Shown: positions 1 to 7,782 of the stretch, piece by piece | Layout of the letters: the number at the start of each line of letters is the position of its first letter | How positions within the stretch are numbered: position 1 is the stretch's first letter | NCBI GenBank assembly: GCA_016720635.1 | Contig: JADKKF010000004.1 | Coordinates: 1-64,000, forward strand | Source of the DNA: Saprospiraceae bacterium | Lineage (GTDB): Bacteria; Bacteroidota; Bacteroidia; Chitinophagales; Saprospiraceae | Length of the DNA stretch: 64,000 bases | Direction: 5' to 3' | The notes under the pieces: generated by a model | Told to the model about the DNA's origin: nothing | The model's input: only the letters and a program-made list of their open reading frames with translations | Databases searched by the model: none | Made by a program: the position numbers and the translations under genes

Positions 1-1
1 A

Positions 2-715
2 AATATAGACCAAATAAGACTTGATGCACAGAGAGAATGTTCACGGAAAATTGATAATATCAGAAATATGCAATTTAGAATAAGTTGCTTTTCAAATTTT
101 CAGAGTGAATCAGAACTTCTTTCAAATACTACTATGTGGTCTCACTATTCGGCTAACCATAATGGATTTTGTATTAAATATTCTCTAGATTTTCAACAAT
201 TGGAGAATAAAAACTCAATAATATGTGGATTATTCCCGGTGACATATACTGCAAATGTTCCAAAGATTTCCCCGAGAGAATTATTAAGGTTGAGATATGA
301 AAATGGTAAGCTTATGTTAAATAAACATGTATTAAAAACTACATACAAGTCATTGACTACTAAATCTAAATTTTGGAATTATGAGAAGGAATGGAGGCTA
401 ATTATTGGTGATAGAAATTCTGAAATCATATTGAATAATGCAATTCCTTTTCTTAAAATTGACACCATTTATTTAGGCTGTAGAATTGAACCAAATTTCA
501 AAAAACATTTGATTCATTTCGCTGCAGATAATGATATTAAAGTTTATCAAACAAAACAGAACAACGAAAAATTTATTTTGGACGCTATTCATCAAGACTT
601 AAACACATTAAAGCATGAAGAATTCTTTGAAAAACTAAGGTTGTTAATGAGTATTGAGGATAAAGATGAACGTTTAAGAAAAACAATACTTTTATACGAT
701 AAGAATGAAATTTAA
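2..715 (+). CDS. DUF2971 domain protein, 5'-truncated by window edge
   Basis: The reading frame is open from base 2 to the stop at 713-715, so the start lies before the window; the first ATG at 68 is probably internal. The residues around it (a Ser-Cys-Phe-Ser strand, then MWSHYSANHNGFCIKY and later a W-NYEKEWRL motif) are the hallmark blocks of DUF2971, in which a conserved MWxHYA..H.G(F/V)C block is followed by a K...EWR block. The family is found widely in accessory regions and has no settled biochemical role; some members sit in defence islands. Nothing upstream is visible, so context cannot help. The domain call is firm and function is unknown. Confidence 0.75.
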   Translation, partial: NIDQIRLDAQRECSRKIDNIRNMQFRISCFSNFQSESELLSNTTMWSHYSANHNGFCIKYSLDFQQLENKNSIICGLFPVTYTANVPKISPRELLRLRYENGKLMLNKHVLKTTYKSLTTKSKFWNYEKEWRLIIGDRNSEIILNNAIPFLKIDTIYLGCRIEPNFKKHLIHFAADNDIKVYQTKQNNEKFILDAIHQDLNTLKHEEFFEKLRLLMSIEDKDERLRKTILLYDKNEI

Positions 716-946
716 TAAAAGCCAGTTGGCAACACACAATATACGTAAACAAAGGGATGTGGGTAATTTGAACATTTTACACTTACTCAAAATTGTAATG
801 ATTTGATAAGTTAGAGCTTCGAAATCCCAGCCTCCGCATATTGCCATCGTTCTATAGCAATGATTTCGTCATTTTGATAATTTAGCGCTTTGGCGAAATT
901 TTTTCCAATAAACAGAAATAATCACCCCTAAACAGAATATCACGAA

Positions 947-2242
947 ATGAAAGATTTTAATTTTTTTGATTTCATAAATTTGCATAATGGAGAGGAGGCG
1001 AAGGATAAAGTGCTAGAAAATGTAAAGTCTAGTATTTCCTTTCGCGGTTCAAATCTCTGGATATTAGCATGTGCCATTGTCATCGCGTCTGCCGGTTTGA
1101 ACGTAAATTCTACCGCAGTCATCATCGGTGCGATGTTGATATCTCCTTTGATGGGTCCTATCGTAGGGGCTGGATTTGCCCTTGCGATTTATGATTTTGA
1201 GTTGCTGAAAAAATCAGGTAAAAACTTGTTTATAGCTACGATAGTTGGTCTTATCGTTTCGTTTTTATATTTTTTCATAAGTCCATTCAAGGAAGTCCAG
1301 TCAGAGCTTTTATCGAGAACTGCCCCTAATATTTATGATGTGCTGATCGCTTTTTTTGGAGGATTGGTCGGTGTGATCGCATTGACTAGAGTAGAAAAAG
1401 GCAATCCAATCCCAGGTGTAGCCATAGCTACAGCCTTGATGCCACCCCTTTGCACAGCAGGTTATGGTTTGGCCATCGGCAATATTTCGTATTTCCTTGG
1501 TGCATTTTATTTATACACCATCAATTGTTTTTTTATCTGCATTTCTACTTTACTTATCATCAAATATCTAAAATATAATCCCGTAAAAAGCCTCAATCCG
1601 AAATCACAAAAACAAATCAGATATGGAATTACCGCTTTGATTTTCTTGATGGTGCTCCCTAGTTTTTATTTGGCATATAGCCTGCTTCAAGAAAAAAGAT
1701 ACAATCAAAAAGCAGATGAATTCATCACACATGAATTTACCAGCAAAGGACATACCGTGCTTTTTAAGCATACAAAATACCACTCGAGTCCAAAAAAAAT
1801 TGAAATTGCTTTATTGACAAAAAAAATAGGAAAAGACGAATTGAAAGAATTGAACGATAGATTGGTGCTGTTCGGATTGACCAATACCCAGCTAGAAATA
1901 CGACAAGATCCAAAAGACAAAAACGACGAATACCTGAATGAGGTGACTCTTCAAAACAAAGAATTGATGGAAAAAGATATCCTCATCAATAAGCTCAAAA
2001 AGGAACTTGACATGTTCAAAATGGAGGATCAAGAGGCCCTGAGAGAGATAAATATTTTATTCCCTGAATTAAAAAACGTATCATTTGGAAAACATCTCCT
2101 GCATCCAAACACAGATAGCTCAAAAGTCATGACGGTAGTTCTCTATCAATCAGATCACTTATCCAATCAAAATATTCTAAAAATAGAACAATGGCTCGGC
2201 GAAAAATTTCAGACTAGGGATTTGGTTTTGGTCCGACAATAA
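947..2242 (+). CDS. DUF389 family integral membrane protein
   Basis: A 431-residue membrane protein. Residues about 35-210 hold five or six hydrophobic segments with the two signature blocks of DUF389: GAMLISPLMGPI (61-72) and ATALMPPLCTAGYGLA (161-176). A further membrane segment lies near 227-247, followed by a roughly 180-residue hydrophilic tail with a Lys/Glu-rich stretch at about 325-355 that may form a coiled coil. The family is widespread and its substrate is not known, so I assign no transport function. It stands alone, in plus orientation, converging with the operon that ends at 2397. The start ATG at 947 fits the beginning of the domain. Confidence 0.85.
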   Translation: MKDFNFFDFINLHNGEEAKDKVLENVKSSISFRGSNLWILACAIVIASAGLNVNSTAVIIGAMLISPLMGPIVGAGFALAIYDFELLKKSGKNLFIATIVGLIVSFLYFFISPFKEVQSELLSRTAPNIYDVLIAFFGGLVGVIALTRVEKGNPIPGVAIATALMPPLCTAGYGLAIGNISYFLGAFYLYTINCFFICISTLLIIKYLKYNPVKSLNPKSQKQIRYGITALIFLMVLPSFYLAYSLLQEKRYNQKADEFITHEFTSKGHTVLFKHTKYHSSPKKIEIALLTKKIGKDELKELNDRLVLFGLTNTQLEIRQDPKDKNDEYLNEVTLQNKELMEKDILINKLKKELDMFKMEDQEALREINILFPELKNVSFGKHLLHPNTDSSKVMTVVLYQSDHLSNQNILKIEQWLGEKFQTRDLVLVRQ

Positions 2243-2396
2243 TTATTTGACAAATTATTTCTTTCATTAGCATCGATACTTGCAAACACAATCCTTGGGA
2301 TTGGTTATTACTGACAAAATAATTTATCGATATCAGAATTTTAAGGAATATAAAGAAAAGTCAAATTTGCTATTGTAGTTTTTACAAAAGAAAATA

Positions 2397-2828
2397 TCAT
2401 CCAACGAGATAACTTAATCCGCTGTTAACATTTTCATACAAGTCACAAATTCTCTTTTCCACGCACATTTGTTTGAACATTCCACGTATTGGCATAAAAT
2501 CATTGTGAAAGGGACAAGGATGATTGTTGCTGCATTTGCTCAAACCCAGCCCACATTGGTTAAAAACCTCCTTGCCGTCTATAGTATGTATGATATTGAT
2601 GACGGGTTGATTTCTCTGGTCTTCCGTAATAAAAAAACCACCATTGGGCCCTTTCGTACTGTTGATAATATTTTCTTTAACTAATTTTTGCAACAGCTTG
2701 CCGACAGTGTGTTCATTTTCATTGGTAAATTCAGATATTTCCTTTATACTCGCCTTGGTGTTGAGATGCGACCTTGATCCGAGATAAATCACCGCTTTTA
2801 TAGAAGCTTTACAAGTAATGCTTAGCAT
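2397..2828 (-). CDS. Rrf2 family regulator with a three-Cys cluster motif (NsrR/IscR-like)
   Basis: A 143-residue Rrf2 winged-helix protein. The N-terminal helix-turn-helix covers about residues 25-60 with the ...KLLQKLVKENII...GPNGGF wing typical of the family. Three cysteines, C92-x6-C99-x5-C105, lie where NsrR and IscR carry their Fe-S ligands; C122 and C128 are additional. Rrf2 proteins of this kind sense nitric oxide or Fe-S status. It is the last gene of a six-gene operon with Ric and hemerythrin proteins, 4 nt after the SufT-like gene, so a nitric-oxide or Fe-S-damage sensor acting on its own operon is the natural inference. Which of NsrR or IscR it resembles more cannot be decided by eye. 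Confidence 0.85.
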   Translation of the reverse strand: MLSITCKASIKAVIYLGSRSHLNTKASIKEISEFTNENEHTVGKLLQKLVKENIINSTKGPNGGFFITEDQRNQPVINIIHTIDGKEVFNQCGLGLSKCSNNHPCPFHNDFMPIRGMFKQMCVEKRICDLYENVNSGLSYLVG

Positions 2829-2832
2829 AATT

Positions 2833-3156
2833 TTATCTATTTAAATATTGTCTTCCTAATTCTGAAATTTGCTCAAAGCTCCAAGGTGGATCGAATGTCA
2901 AATTGACTTCCGCCGTATATTTTGCAAACGAGGATTGTAAAGATAACTTGACATTTTCGACGATGGATTCACCCATAGGGCAAAACTGTGTGGTCAGTGT
3001 CATAGTACATGCTATCTTTTGTTCATCCTCCATAAAATTTATTTCATAAATCAAACCTAAATCAACAACATTGAGACCGATTTCTGGATCATTTACCAAT
3101 TCCAATCCAGCCAAAGCCATTGCACATTTTATATTGTCATTGGTTATTACATTCAT
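2833..3156 (-). CDS. SufT/MIP18-like Fe-S cluster assembly factor (DUF59)
   Basis: A 107-residue single-domain DUF59 protein. Visible family marks are DPEIG near residue 23, DLGLIYEI at 32-39, and the catalytic-type cysteine C59 in TTQFCPMGES. Proteins of this family help mature Fe-S proteins (SufT, MIP18, PaaD-like). Its ATG overlaps the stop of the upstream membrane gene in an ATGA junction at 3153-3156, implying translational coupling. Placed between a haem-copper-oxidase-like protein and an Rrf2 sensor, it probably serves Fe-S repair during nitrosative stress; that role is inferred from context. Confidence 0.85.
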   Translation of the reverse strand: MNVITNDNIKCAMALAGLELVNDPEIGLNVVDLGLIYEINFMEDEQKIACTMTLTTQFCPMGESIVENVKLSLQSSFAKYTAEVNLTFDPPWSFEQISELGRQYLNR

Positions 3157-4445
3157 GAAATTGTCGCCTTATGGCATATTATTTTTAAAACATTAAAATT
3201 ATAAAAAATAGATGTAAATATTAAAAACATCGATCCAATTTTTAACAAAGGCAACCACATAAAAAAAATCCCAAAAGCAAAAGTCAAAAATCCTATCAAG
3301 TAAGTGATGCTCATTACCTTAAAAATGAAGGAATCGAAAAGGTCTTTTGGATTGGGTGTCTTACCAAGGGCAGCCCTTTTGTGATAGACTTTGTTCCAAG
3401 TGATGAATGGCAAGGTTTTGAAGGTCATACCTAAAATGATGGAAGTGAGCCATCCAAAAAATATTACAAACCCATAAGTTAGCGACAATTCAGTATTTTC
3501 GCTATTTCCTATTAACATCAAAATAATTATTCCGAATAAAATAATCATAGGCAACAATATCAAAAAAACGGCCAATAGGGAGATTTTCATCTGTTCATCG
3601 ATTGACTTTCGCAAGCGATTTTTATATGCTTTGTAGCAATAAAATATGAATAATACCACTGCCACCAAAGTCAGCATTGGAGGTATCAATGAAAGCAATT
3701 TATTTTTTTCAAAATAAAATAAGACCAGATAAAAAAGCAATCCAACATTAATCAGTGTATAAATGACCCAAAGCAATTTGACATTTGTATATTTTGAAAT
3801 TAGGAACATGGGTATCAACCGTGAAGCAACGCCAAACACCAAAAGCAAAAACCACCCCACTATGCCTCCATGTGCATGCAATGGCAAATAATGCTGTGAA
3901 CCACTCTCCAACAAGGGTGTGTGAAAATTATATACCAAAATCAAACCCATAAGTGCCGTGTACATCAACCACAAAGTAGCGGTCATCACGAATACGGCAT
4001 GTATATTTACCCGCTTGGTTCTTGCTATACTTCCACCCAAATTGACCATATAAGCCAGTATGGCCAGTACGACAAAACGCCCACCCCATTTGGCTGGTGC
4101 TTGCATATTGAAGGTAAAGAATCCATACACCAACAAGGGTATCCCAATCGCTGCCAGTACCAAACAAATATAGGCCAATCTGTCACTGTATAACTTGCCT
4201 TCGATGAATACTGGGACCAACTGGTGGCTAGCTCCAAGGATCAACATCGTAGCCCATCCTAGAGCCATCGTATGGGTGATTGCCAAGATTTTGGGATGAA
4301 AATAATGCATCAAAAAGGCATCGCTATACACAAATAACAACAATGTTGCCAATAGAAATGATACGGATGCGTACATGTAAAATGGTAAAACTACCTTGTA
4401 CGATGTCGTCTTGGTATTAGGAGAGTTAAACTGAGGATTGAACAT
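3153..4445 (-). CDS. Multi-pass haem-copper-oxidase-I / NnrS-like membrane protein
   Basis: A 430-residue protein with about twelve predicted membrane segments. Conserved histidines sit at membrane boundaries: H58 in ITHTMALGW, H74 in GASHQLVP, a VNIHAVF motif, and LPLHAHGG in the second half. This pattern is seen in proteins named cytochrome c oxidase subunit I-like or NnrS-like in Bacteroidota, which often accompany nitric-oxide stress genes. It probably binds haem or metal in the inner membrane, but I do not see the full histidine set of a true oxidase, so enzymatic activity is not claimed. It lies 1 nt after the DUF2249 gene and overlaps the SufT-like gene, both in the same operon. Confidence 0.7.
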   Translation of the reverse strand: MFNPQFNSPNTKTTSYKVVLPFYMYASVSFLLATLLLFVYSDAFLMHYFHPKILAITHTMALGWATMLILGASHQLVPVFIEGKLYSDRLAYICLVLAAIGIPLLVYGFFTFNMQAPAKWGGRFVVLAILAYMVNLGGSIARTKRVNIHAVFVMTATLWLMYTALMGLILVYNFHTPLLESGSQHYLPLHAHGGIVGWFLLLVFGVASRLIPMFLISKYTNVKLLWVIYTLINVGLLFYLVLFYFEKNKLLSLIPPMLTLVAVVLFIFYCYKAYKNRLRKSIDEQMKISLLAVFLILLPMIILFGIIILMLIGNSENTELSLTYGFVIFFGWLTSIILGMTFKTLPFITWNKVYHKRAALGKTPNPKDLFDSFIFKVMSITYLIGFLTFAFGIFFMWLPLLKIGSMFLIFTSIFYNFNVLKIICHKATIS

Positions 4446-4446
4446 T

Positions 4447-5253
4447 TTACTTTTTGAAAATTAGAAGATGGACGGCGGTTTCACTTACTTCATTGATTAA
4501 ATAATCAAAATTTCTTTCTTTCAATTCCGGCAATAAAAAAACAGGGATTCTTTTGTGGTAAACAAACAATGCTTTTTGTGGGCTTAATCGATCTAACTCC
4601 TCCAGTATCGTGAGCATTGGCAAAGGCGCCTCAAGCTCTCTGACGTCAACATACTCCAAATTTTCTTTATATTTATCCAATATCTGGCTCCAATCTTCCT
4701 TGTTGTTCTTGATGATTGGCTCTGCGATTTTAACAGGTTCTGTATTATAAAAATACGTGTGAACGAGATGATCGTTGAGGGTTTCGGAATAGGTTTTAAA
4801 TCCCTTCTTTTCCAAAATCTGGATGAGCGGCGTGGGTTCAAAGCTATTAACCAATTTCAATACTTGAAAATCTTTCAAGCCATTGACCGTGTTCAGAATT
4901 AGTTGGAAAGGGTCTTTGCCGCTATCCAATATCGGACGAACATCTAACTCGACTATGTTTTCGTCTTTAAGATTGTCCATAAATTGTGGTCGGGGGGCGC
5001 TGGTTTGGGATTCTACCACTACGTTGTCATCAATTTCAAATCCAAGAGGTTTCAATTTTTCAAAAAAATCATTAACAGAGCATCCCCCGATACCACTAGC
5101 AGTAGCAATAGAAGTTCTAGAAGCTATCAATTTTCTTAGCAGTGGATTTCTCAATTTGTTGAATTTTGAAGAAATACTTATAATCGCTTCTAAGGCCTCG
5201 GGATTTTGTTTTATAATATTAGATATCTTTGTATTCGCATTTATGGTAGCCAT
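4447..5253 (-). CDS. DUF1858 + double DUF2249 protein
   Basis: 268 residues in three parts. Residues about 6-75 match DUF1858: a helical domain with a Gly-Ile-Gly-Gly-Cys turn where the family has its conserved small residues and cysteine. Two DUF2249 modules follow, near 98-165 (ELDVRPIL...) and 198-266 (YVDVREL...APLPM). DUF2249 is a TusA-like fold regularly found next to hemerythrin and Ric proteins, and the same type of domain begins the Ric protein here. No catalytic role is established. It is the third gene of the operon, 13 nt after the hemerythrin gene. Confidence 0.75.
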   Translation of the reverse strand: MATINANTKISNIIKQNPEALEAIISISSKFNKLRNPLLRKLIASRTSIATASGIGGCSVNDFFEKLKPLGFEIDDNVVVESQTSAPRPQFMDNLKDENIVELDVRPILDSGKDPFQLILNTVNGLKDFQVLKLVNSFEPTPLIQILEKKGFKTYSETLNDHLVHTYFYNTEPVKIAEPIIKNNKEDWSQILDKYKENLEYVDVRELEAPLPMLTILEELDRLSPQKALFVYHKRIPVFLLPELKERNFDYLINEVSETAVHLLIFKK

Positions 5254-5266
5254 AATTTTTTAATAT

Positions 5267-5758
5267 TTATTTTTTTGTAATCCAGAACTTATCTTGCCAA
5301 TCCGCTGTAATATCTATCGGTTTTTGGCCATATTTTGCTGCTAAAACAGACATTTCATCTTCAGAAAATTTATCTTGAAAATAATTAAACAACACCCTTT
5401 CCTCAAAACGAATATGCTTTTCCAAATATTCTGAAAATTCCAACAATAACTGTACATTATTTTTGTCTTGTCCAACTTTATCAATCAACTCACGAAGTAA
5501 TTCGTGATCTTTCAATACCTTCACCAACATTGGATCCGTAATGGGTATCTTATCAAACAAATCCAACTCCTCATTCTTGAGATGAGAATCCAACTCTTGA
5601 TCAAAGAAAAATAGCACAAAATCCGAGATTCTTTCAGCTTTTATGCTATTCCTCAATCCCTCTTTTATTTGCCAAACTAGCAATAAATTATAGTGATGCT
5701 CCTGTGAAAACCGCACAAGAGCCTTGCTGCGTTTGATAGGCTTAGTGGTCATACCCAA
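5267..5758 (-). CDS. Hemerythrin-like domain protein
   Basis: A 163-residue all-helical protein with a complete-looking di-iron ligand pattern: H21/H22 (QEHHYN), H59 with E63 (DSHLKNEE), H85 (KDHELL) and H115 with E119 (EKHIRFEE). Such small cytosolic hemerythrins bind O2 or NO at a non-haem di-iron centre or act in Fe-S repair. It starts 5 nt after the stop of the Ric gene, so the two are co-translated, and it probably cooperates with Ric. The substrate is unproven. Confidence 0.85.
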   Translation of the reverse strand: MGMTTKPIKRSKALVRFSQEHHYNLLLVWQIKEGLRNSIKAERISDFVLFFFDQELDSHLKNEELDLFDKIPITDPMLVKVLKDHELLRELIDKVGQDKNNVQLLLEFSEYLEKHIRFEERVLFNYFQDKFSEDEMSVLAAKYGQKPIDITADWQDKFWITKK

Positions 5759-5763
5759 TTAAA

Positions 5764-6723
5764 TTAATTCCTTAAAAAAGTCTTTTCTATGGCAAGTGAC
5801 TTTGGAAACAAAATATTATTTTCCAAGTGTATATGCAAATGCAAGTCATCTTCGAATTCATCCAAGGTCCTATATAGAAGGCTATAACTCGCACATGCGT
5901 CCTCTGGCAAAGTATAATCCTTACTCAAGGCTCTAACCTCTTCCATATATTCACCCAAAGTCTCGTGATCCCTTTCCATCATATTGACTGGCCCTTGCAC
6001 CGACCCAAATGGACTTCTCTCAAAGCCATCTTTTTCTTTTTGTGACATGGCCAATTTTTTAATGTAAGGGAATAAAATCTCCTCTTCTTTTTCCATATGG
6101 CCATACAATTCTTCTACGATGTCCTGAACCAATTTATTCACTCGGATCAATTCAGGGTGGTTTTGATGATGAACTCTCATGACCTTATTAGCATAAGCTT
6201 GAATATCTGGCAATGTCTTTCGCACATAAGCGTGATGTGTATTAACAATATAGTCCGTAAGAAAATCAATCTCCCAGTCGTTGTACGGGATTGGGCGAGC
6301 TTGATATTCTGAATTGGTTTGTTCTAGTTCTTTTTGTATTTGCTCGGGGTCAAGCCCTTTTTCTTGGCAGGCCTCTTTTACAGTCTTTTTACCTCCACAA
6401 CAAAAATCCAAACCATATTTTTTGAAAATCTGTGCCTTTTTAAGGTCTTTTGCAGCTATTTCTCCCAAAGTTTCAGAACCTCCATCTGACTTGACTTTGC
6501 CTATCCTAACACGCCATTGGTCAGGACCTTGCTCAAGATACTCCCATACAAAAATATTGCCCCTCTCTCCTAACAGCTGATAATACAAAGGTTTGGGGTC
6601 GTGATCATTGAGTATAATAAACTCTTCTCCTTCAGACAGATCGTCAAAACGAGCAAAGATAGTGGGATGTTTTAGTCTTGGTTCAATCAGTGAAACATTG
6701 AGCATTTGCTGTGTAGCATCCAT
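5764..6723 (-). CDS. ric: Ric (ScdA/YtfE)-type iron-sulfur cluster repair di-iron protein with N-terminal DUF2249
   Basis: 319 residues: a DUF2249 module (about 12-77), a ScdA_N/DUF542 domain (about 84-125) with the diagnostic double cysteine C108-C109 in LDFCCGG, then a hemerythrin domain with H163/H164, H209 and E213 (YGHMEKEEE), H253 (ERDHETLG) and H299 (HIHLEN). This is the architecture of Ric, which restores Fe-S clusters damaged by nitric oxide or peroxide. The extra N-terminal DUF2249 is absent from E. coli YtfE (about 220 aa) and explains the greater length. It is the first gene of the six-gene operon and lies directly behind the -7-like element and palindrome at 6765-6808. Confidence 0.9.
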   Translation of the reverse strand: MDATQQMLNVSLIEPRLKHPTIFARFDDLSEGEEFIILNDHDPKPLYYQLLGERGNIFVWEYLEQGPDQWRVRIGKVKSDGGSETLGEIAAKDLKKAQIFKKYGLDFCCGGKKTVKEACQEKGLDPEQIQKELEQTNSEYQARPIPYNDWEIDFLTDYIVNTHHAYVRKTLPDIQAYANKVMRVHHQNHPELIRVNKLVQDIVEELYGHMEKEEEILFPYIKKLAMSQKEKDGFERSPFGSVQGPVNMMERDHETLGEYMEEVRALSKDYTLPEDACASYSLLYRTLDEFEDDLHLHIHLENNILFPKSLAIEKTFLRN

Positions 6724-6764
6724 TGTTATTGCGTTTTAATATTTAAAAAAAAGTTATATCACCG

Positions 6765-6808
6765 CAAAGATACATATATTTTTATAATAAAAGTATTTTA
6801 ATACTTTT
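6765..6808 (-). promoter_or_regulatory. Candidate promoter and 20-bp palindromic operator of the ric operon
   Basis: On the minus strand, TATCTTTG (6765-6772) matches the Bacteroidota -7 consensus TAnnTTTG. Just upstream lies AAAAGTATTTTAATACTTTT (6789-6808), an inverted repeat with perfect 9-bp arms and a 2-nt centre, placed where the -33 element would be. I see no clear TTTG at -33. A repressor bound there would block the promoter; the co-operonic Rrf2 protein is the obvious candidate. The regulator-site pairing is inference. Confidence 0.45.
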
Positions 6809-7075
6809 TTATTTGAACTTAAACGTAACACTGCGATTTTTAACTCAGTAATCGAGAAATCAACCAAGGCATATTTCAAATCGCACACCCAAGTGATGCC
6901 AGCTCATAGGTTACATATTGTGTATTTTATTTCTGCTATGATTACACTCTTACACTTTTATTGGTGTTCTACATTATATTTTATTATATATCGTTAAAAA
7001 ATAAATTTCACCATCGCCTTTGTGAGGATTTATTCTGGATTGGTACTATCTTGGTCATACAATATAATTATTTTT
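6809..7075. other. Intergenic region between the ric operon and the GNAT gene
   Basis: Very AT-rich spacer between divergently transcribed genes. Apart from the palindrome at its left edge I see no hairpin, RNA gene, repeat or convincing promoter for the GNAT gene. Confidence 0.4.
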
Positions 7076-7597
7076 ATGGAAAATATCATTATAAAAAAGG
7101 TTGAACTAGTCGATCTTGAAACACTACAAAACATCAGCAAGCTCACATTTACTCAAACATTTGCAGAGGCGAATTCGGAAGAAAATCTACATAAATACTT
7201 AACAGAAGCATTTTCTACTGAAAAACTATCCGAAGAGCTAAAAGATCCAAATGTTGAATATTATTTCTCAGAAATCAACCAAATTGTTATCGGCTACTTG
7301 AAGATAAACTTTGGGTCTTCTCAAACCGAATTGCAAGATGACAACGCACTTGAAATCGAGCGCATTTATGTTTTAAATGAATATCTTGGAAAGAGTGTTG
7401 GTCAAAATATGTACGATTATGCAATCAAAAGAGCCCAGAAAACCTCCAAAGAATATGTTTGGCTAGGCGTTTGGGAAGAAAATTCGAGGGCAATTAATTT
7501 TTACAAAAAACAAGGATTTATTGAATTCGGGGAACATCTTTTTATCCTTGGCGATGATTTTCAAACAGATATTTTAATGAAAAAAACCATAAAATAG
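7076..7597 (+). CDS. GNAT family N-acetyltransferase
   Basis: About 173 residues from the ATG at 7076; a GTG at 7022 would add 18 residues that do not look like family sequence, so I prefer the ATG. The acetyl-CoA-binding region is visible as EIERIYVLNEYLGKSVGQNMY (family: hydrophobic strand, then Q/R-x-x-G-x-G/A), followed by the WLGVWEENSRAINFYKKQGF block typical of GNATs. It resembles the RimI/PaiA-like group; the acceptor is not predictable. Single gene in its orientation. Confidence 0.85.
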   Translation: MENIIIKKVELVDLETLQNISKLTFTQTFAEANSEENLHKYLTEAFSTEKLSEELKDPNVEYYFSEINQIVIGYLKINFGSSQTELQDDNALEIERIYVLNEYLGKSVGQNMYDYAIKRAQKTSKEYVWLGVWEENSRAINFYKKQGFIEFGEHLFILGDDFQTDILMKKTIK

Positions 7598-7683
7598 AAT
7601 CAATCAACTCCAAATAATACCTTTCATTATACATTCAATACATTTTATTATTCCTTTTTTATAACATAATTTAATTTTTTGTG

Positions 7684-7715
7684 TTATCATTCATATACCT
7701 AACAATATATGATAA
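7684..7715. other. Inverted repeat upstream of the GT81-HAD gene
   Basis: TTATCAT (7684-7690) and ATGATAA (7709-7715) form perfect 7-bp arms around an 18-nt spacer, about 70 nt before the start at 7783. It could be an operator or an mRNA hairpin; nothing distinguishes these. Confidence 0.3.
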
Positions 7716-7782
7716 TGCAAACACCATTGAATTATTTTTCTAATGAAGGGGCGGCTTTGCCTTAAAAAAATATTATGTACTT

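Noticed and set aside
7022..7075. GTG start for the GNAT gene
   Set aside because: The ATG at 7076 starts the conserved domain and the extra residues look non-coding.
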